Part shown: in pieces, positions 1-5,630 of the stretch | Numbering within the stretch: the first letter of the stretch is position 1 | Layout of the letters: each line of letters begins with the position of its first letter | NCBI GenBank assembly: GCA_044359885.1 | Contig: JBIKLI010000292.1 | Location: 1 to 5,630 of the forward strand | Origin: CAIOSQ01 sp044359885 | GTDB lineage: Bacteria > Pseudomonadota > Alphaproteobacteria > CACIAM-22H2 | Length of the DNA: 5,630 nucleotides | Direction of reading: 5' to 3' | Made by a program: the position numbers and the translations under genes | The notes under the pieces: model-generated | What the model was told of the DNA's origin: nothing | The model's input: the letters and a program-made list of their open reading frames with translations, nothing else | Database searches by the model: none

Positions 1-1
1 G

Positions 2-664
2 CTTCGCCGCGCGGCGCTGGGCGCAATCCGCCTGGTGGTCGAGAACCGGCTGCGCCTGCCGCTGACGGCGGCGTTCGGCGCCGCGCTCGGCCTGCACGGC
101 CGGATCGGCGACGACGGGTCCCGCACTGGCGTGGTCGCGGGCGAATTGCTGGCGTTCTTCGCCGACCGGCTCAAGGTGGCGCTGCGCGAGAAGGGCGTTC
201 GCCACGACCTGATCGACGCGGTGTTCGCGCTGGGCGGCGAGGACGACCTCGTTCGCCTGCTGGCGCGGGTCGAGGCGCTGGCCGCGTTCCTCGGCGGCGA
301 GGACGGCGCCAATCTGCTGATCGCCTTCCGGCGCGGCGCCAACATCGTCGCGATCGAGGAGAAGAAGGACAAGGCGCGCCATGACGGTGCGGTCCTGGCG
401 ACGGCGCTGGTCCTGGCCGAGGAGCAGGCCCTGGCCGCGGCGCTCGACGCCGCGAGGCCGGTGGTCGATGCCGCGCTGATGCGCGAGGATTTCGCCGCCG
501 CGATGGCCGCGCTGGCCGGACTAAGGGGCCCGGTCGACGCGTTCTTCGCCAAGGTGACCGTGAACGATCCCGACCCGGCGCTGCGCGCCAACCGGCTGCG
601 CCTCCTGTCGCGCATCCGCGCCACGCTGGGTCAGGTCGCGGATTTCACCCGCATCGAAGGCTGA
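2..664 (+). CDS. glyS: Glycyl-tRNA synthetase beta subunit, C-terminal part (5' truncated by window)
   Basis: This is the last 220 codons of the beta subunit of the bacterial alpha2beta2 glycyl-tRNA synthetase, a cytoplasmic enzyme that charges tRNA-Gly. The full subunit is usually about 690-700 residues, so roughly two thirds lies upstream of the window. The frame is open from base 2 and reads LRRAALGAIRLVVENRLRLP, a typical GlyS segment. It is followed by the family stretches DRLKVALREKGVRHDLIDAVF and RRGANIVAIEEKKDK. The last 35 or so residues (DPDPALRANRLRLLSRIRAT, ending VADFTRIEG) are the DALR-type anticodon-binding domain with the family's usual C-terminus. The GTG at 35 is internal and not a real start. 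The partner glyQ would be expected just upstream but is not visible. The stop is TGA at 662-664, directly before ppdK. Identification is from recognised family motifs; the only uncertainty is the missing 5' part. Confidence 0.95.
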   Translation, partial: LRRAALGAIRLVVENRLRLPLTAAFGAALGLHGRIGDDGSRTGVVAGELLAFFADRLKVALREKGVRHDLIDAVFALGGEDDLVRLLARVEALAAFLGGEDGANLLIAFRRGANIVAIEEKKDKARHDGAVLATALVLAEEQALAAALDAARPVVDAALMREDFAAAMAALAGLRGPVDAFFAKVTVNDPDPALRANRLRLLSRIRATLGQVADFTRIEG

Positions 665-667
665 GGG
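663..667 (+). promoter_or_regulatory. Shine-Dalgarno site of ppdK
   Basis: GAGGG lies 8 bases upstream of the ATG at 676 and overlaps the glyS TGA stop at 662-664. This spacing favours the ATG at 676 over the in-frame GTG at 667, which lies on the site itself. The overlap suggests that ribosomes ending on glyS could re-initiate on ppdK. This is read from the sequence and has not been tested. Confidence 0.6.
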
Positions 668-675
668 TGGGGCAG

Positions 676-3585
<2,910 letters not shown>

Positions 3586-3598
3586 GCGGTCGCTGGCC

Positions 3599-4513
3599 TC
3601 AGCCCGCTTCGTCTGCCGCCAGCCACGCCGGGGGCAGCGCGTCCAGCGCGGCACCACCGGCGGCAAAGCGAGCCTCGCGCGCCGCCGCCTCGGCCAGCTT
3701 GTCGAGCCGCAGCAGCGCCAGCCCCCGATCGCCGGCGCTGCTGCGCATCTCGCCGGCCTCGTCGCCGTCCAGCGTCACGATCTCGCCCGGTGCCGGCGCT
3801 GCACCGGCGATGCGCACCGGCACCAGCCGTTTCTTGACGAGGCCGCGATAGCGCATGCGCGCCGTCACTTCCTGGCCGACATAGCAGCCCTTCTTCCAGT
3901 CGAGCGCGTTCAGGGCGTCGAACCCGTTTTCCATCGGCAGGGCATTCGCCAGATCGCGGCGGCCCTCGGGCACGCCCAGCGAGAGGCGCATGGTCTCGTA
4001 GGCCGCAGCGCCCGCCGGCTGCCAGCCGGCCGCCAGCAGCGCGTCGGCGGCCGCTGCCGGCGCCATCAGCCGGGCGCCCAGCGCCGGCAGGCGCGGATCG
4101 ACGAAGGCCACGCCGCCGAAGGCCGGCATCGCCGCCCCGGGTTCGGCCGGCAACCCCAGCCGGGCGATGGCCGCGCCGCCGGGGAGAGCCGCCACGATCC
4201 ATCCATCGCAGGGCTCGATGGCGACCTTGGCGCGCAGCCGGTAGGTCGCCAGCCGCTTCGCGAGCGCTTCGCGGCCCTCCGCCTCGACGTCGAACAGGTA
4301 GCGGTCGCCGAGCGCGGCGATCGCGAAATCGTCGAGGATGCGACCCTGCGGCGTCAGCATCGCGGCATGGATGGCACGGGCCGGGGCGACCCGGCCGATG
4401 TCGTTGGTGATCAGGCCCTGCAGGAACGCGGCGCGATCGGGGCCGCCGACGGCGAGGACGGCGCGCGCGGCCAGCTTCAGGAAGGTCGGCGTCTGGGGAT
4501 CGATCGGGTCCAT
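3599..4513 (-). CDS. ygfZ: YgfZ/CAF17-family folate-binding protein (Fe-S cluster maintenance)
   Basis: A 304-residue member of the YgfZ/GcvT-like family, relatives of the glycine-cleavage T protein. In bacteria and mitochondria (IBA57/CAF17) they use tetrahydrofolate to support assembly or repair of certain [4Fe-4S] enzymes. The signature KGCYVGQE is present with its conserved Cys210 (codon complement 3884-3886), preceded by ENGFDALNALDWK and followed by VTARMRYRGLVKKRL. The N-terminal part has the family pattern VLAVGGPDRAAFLQGLITND and a MLTPQGRILDDF segment. No signal peptide or membrane segment is visible, so it should be cytosolic. The ATG at 4513 is chosen because the family sequence begins soon after it (MDPIDPQTPTFLKL); a TTG at 4552 would add 13 unrelated residues and fall in the promoter region. 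No clear Shine-Dalgarno precedes the ATG. The gene converges with ppdK (13 bases between stops) and diverges from the glycosyltransferase gene. The family is certain; the client Fe-S enzymes cannot be told from sequence. Confidence 0.93.
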   Translation of the reverse strand: MDPIDPQTPTFLKLAARAVLAVGGPDRAAFLQGLITNDIGRVAPARAIHAAMLTPQGRILDDFAIAALGDRYLFDVEAEGREALAKRLATYRLRAKVAIEPCDGWIVAALPGGAAIARLGLPAEPGAAMPAFGGVAFVDPRLPALGARLMAPAAAADALLAAGWQPAGAAAYETMRLSLGVPEGRRDLANALPMENGFDALNALDWKKGCYVGQEVTARMRYRGLVKKRLVPVRIAGAAPAPGEIVTLDGDEAGEMRSSAGDRGLALLRLDKLAEAAAREARFAAGGAALDALPPAWLAADEAG

Positions 4514-4523
4514 GGCTCGCGAA

Positions 4524-4552
4524 CAGCTAGGGACGCGGCCTCGTCTTGGCAA
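4524..4552 (-). promoter_or_regulatory. Candidate sigma-70-like promoter of ygfZ
   Basis: Read on the minus strand, TTGCCA (4552-4547) is followed after 17 bases by TAGCTG (4529-4524). The -35 is close to the TTGACA consensus and the spacing is ideal, but the -10 is poor, keeping mainly the leading TA. The start of transcription would fall about 3-5 bases before the ATG at 4513, matching the lack of a clear ribosome-binding site there. Its -35 overlaps that of the plus-strand promoter. Support is only moderate because of the weak -10. Confidence 0.35.
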
Positions 4553-4574
4553 GCGCGCGGTCGAACCCTATAAC
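4546..4574 (+). promoter_or_regulatory. Sigma-70-like promoter of the glycosyltransferase gene
   Basis: TTGGCA (4546-4551) and TATAAC (4569-4574) are separated by exactly 17 bases, close to the housekeeping consensus TTGACA-N17-TATAAT. The TATAAC is a conspicuous AT-rich island in a very GC-rich region. Transcription would start near 4580-4582, only about 4-6 bases before the ATG at 4586, giving an essentially leaderless mRNA. The absence of a purine-rich Shine-Dalgarno before that ATG (CCCGGGCTGCC) agrees with this. Confidence 0.6.
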
Positions 4575-4585
4575 CCCGGGCTGCC

Positions 4586-5617
4586 ATGCGCTTTGTCTTC
4601 GCCGACGACTCTTTCGCCTTCGACGGCTACAGCCCGTCCAGCCAGCCGCTCGGCGGGCCGGAGAAGGCGCTCGCCTGCCTGGTGTCGCCGCTTGCCCAGC
4701 GCGGGCACGAGGTCACGGTCTTCAACCGCACGACCTACGGCCTGCAGATCGAGGGCGCAAGATGGGAGCCGATGGACGCCGAGAAGCCGGCCGACACGGA
4801 TGTCCTCGTCGCGTTCCGCACGCCGGCGCTGCTCGATCTGGTCGCTGGCGCGCGCAAGCGTGTCCTGTGGTGCACCGGCGACCTCGCGCCGCTGTCCGGC
4901 ACCGACAACGAGGCGGCGCTGGCCCGGCACCGGCCGACGCTGCTGTTCTTTTCCGAGGCGCATCGTCAGCGCTGGGCCAATCCGCTCGGTCTCGAGACGC
5001 GCGTCTTCGCGCCCGGGCTGGCCTCGAACTATCTGGGCGACGACGCGATGCGCGCCTACGACCCGCCCCGGGCGGTGACCACGGCGCATCCCCAGGGCGG
5101 GCTCGGCTGGCTCCTGACCCTGTGGATCGACCGCATCCGGCCCGCGGTGCCCACCGCCGAGTTGCACGTCTATTCGGCGCTGCTCAATCGCGGCATCCTG
5201 GGCAGCGAGGTGCCGGCGAATGTCAGGCCGCTGGTCGAGCTGGTGCAGGCGGCACGCGATCGGGGCATCGTCGTCATGCGCCCGCAGGGCGATTCGGGCA
5301 TGGCCGATTCCTACCGCTCGGCCCGCGCGTTCCTCTATCCGGGCATGCCCAACGAGATCTTCGGCTTCACGCTGGCGGAGAGCCAGGCCGTCGGCCTGCC
5401 GGCCGTGATCCGTCCGGCGGCCCCCGTCCTGTTCGAGCGCGTCGCAGACGGGCAGACCGCGCATATCGCCACCAACGACGCGCAATTCGCTCGCGGCGCG
5501 GTACAGTTGCTGTCCGACCGCGAGGCCTTCGACCGCATGAGCGCCGCATGCCGGGCCGCGCGCAGCGGCCGCAGCTGGCAGATCGCCGCCGCCGAGTTCG
5601 AGGAACTGGCGCCTTGA
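4586..5617 (+). CDS. GT-B-fold glycosyltransferase (GT4-like)
   Basis: A 343-residue protein that looks like a retaining GT-B glycosyltransferase of the GT4 type, transferring a sugar from a nucleotide-sugar donor to an unknown acceptor. The N-terminal Rossmann-like half opens with a beta strand (MRFVFADD), then the glycine-rich loop LGGPEKAL (residues 22-29) and the helix-strand LAQRGHEVTVFNR. The C-terminal half has AELHVYSALLNRG, a RARAFLYP-like strand (SARAFLYPG), and the donor-binding E-x7-E motif EIFGFTLAE with Glu257 and Glu265, followed by SQAVGLPAVI. No membrane helix or signal peptide is seen, so it probably acts in the cytoplasm or at the inner membrane face. In the interdomain linker the usual Arg/Lys-containing loop is replaced by HPQGGL (168-173), which may affect donor-phosphate binding. 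The ATG at 4586 is the only sensible start. No other glycan genes lie in the window, so acceptor and pathway are unknown. A distant relative with another activity is possible but unlikely. Confidence 0.82.
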   Translation: MRFVFADDSFAFDGYSPSSQPLGGPEKALACLVSPLAQRGHEVTVFNRTTYGLQIEGARWEPMDAEKPADTDVLVAFRTPALLDLVAGARKRVLWCTGDLAPLSGTDNEAALARHRPTLLFFSEAHRQRWANPLGLETRVFAPGLASNYLGDDAMRAYDPPRAVTTAHPQGGLGWLLTLWIDRIRPAVPTAELHVYSALLNRGILGSEVPANVRPLVELVQAARDRGIVVMRPQGDSGMADSYRSARAFLYPGMPNEIFGFTLAESQAVGLPAVIRPAAPVLFERVADGQTAHIATNDAQFARGAVQLLSDREAFDRMSAACRAARSGRSWQIAAAEFEELAP

Positions 5618-5630
5618 GGCGCAGCGCCGG

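Noticed and set aside
667..669. GTG as the ppdK start
   Set aside because: It would lie on the GAGGG ribosome site, and the ATG at 676 has better spacing and gives the family-like N-terminus MAKWVYSFG.
4568..5485. A 305-codon minus-strand frame opposite the glycosyltransferase
   Set aside because: No recognisable motif, Arg/Gln/His-rich, fully opposite a gene with GT-B motifs and its own promoter.

Overview
The window is a compact, very GC-rich (estimated about 70%) stretch of bacterial chromosome. GC-ending codons dominate. The glyS-ppdK gene pair and the style of the proteins suggest an alphaproteobacterium, perhaps from a Rhodospirillales-like or related high-GC lineage; the order cannot be fixed from this sequence alone. 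Four protein-coding genes fill nearly all of it. I see no RNA gene, insertion sequence, CRISPR array or phage remnant.

Layout: (1) 2-664, plus strand: the 3' third of glyS, the glycyl-tRNA synthetase beta subunit, cut by the window edge. (2) 676-3585, plus strand: ppdK, pyruvate phosphate dikinase, starting 11 bases after the glyS stop and almost certainly cotranscribed with it. All catalytic residues I checked are present. The protein also carries an unusual C-terminal tail of about 85 residues that is strongly basic and rich in Pro, Gly and Ala. (3) 3599-4513, minus strand: a YgfZ/CAF17-type folate-binding protein linked to Fe-S cluster maintenance, converging on ppdK with only 13 bases between the stops. 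(4) 4586-5617, plus strand: a small GT-B-fold glycosyltransferase divergent from ygfZ. The 72-base divergent gap (4514-4585) holds a good sigma-70-like promoter for the glycosyltransferase (TTGGCA-N17-TATAAC) and a weaker candidate for ygfZ whose -35 overlaps it on the other strand. Both would give nearly leaderless messages. The last 13 bases hold nothing I can identify.

The genes do not form one pathway. glyS and ppdK are a translation gene and a central-carbon gene in one transcript. ygfZ is a housekeeping Fe-S gene, and the glycosyltransferase probably modifies a surface or secreted glycan. The region looks like ordinary core genome and I found no new multi-gene system. The points most worth a second look are the PPDK basic tail and the back-to-back promoter arrangement.
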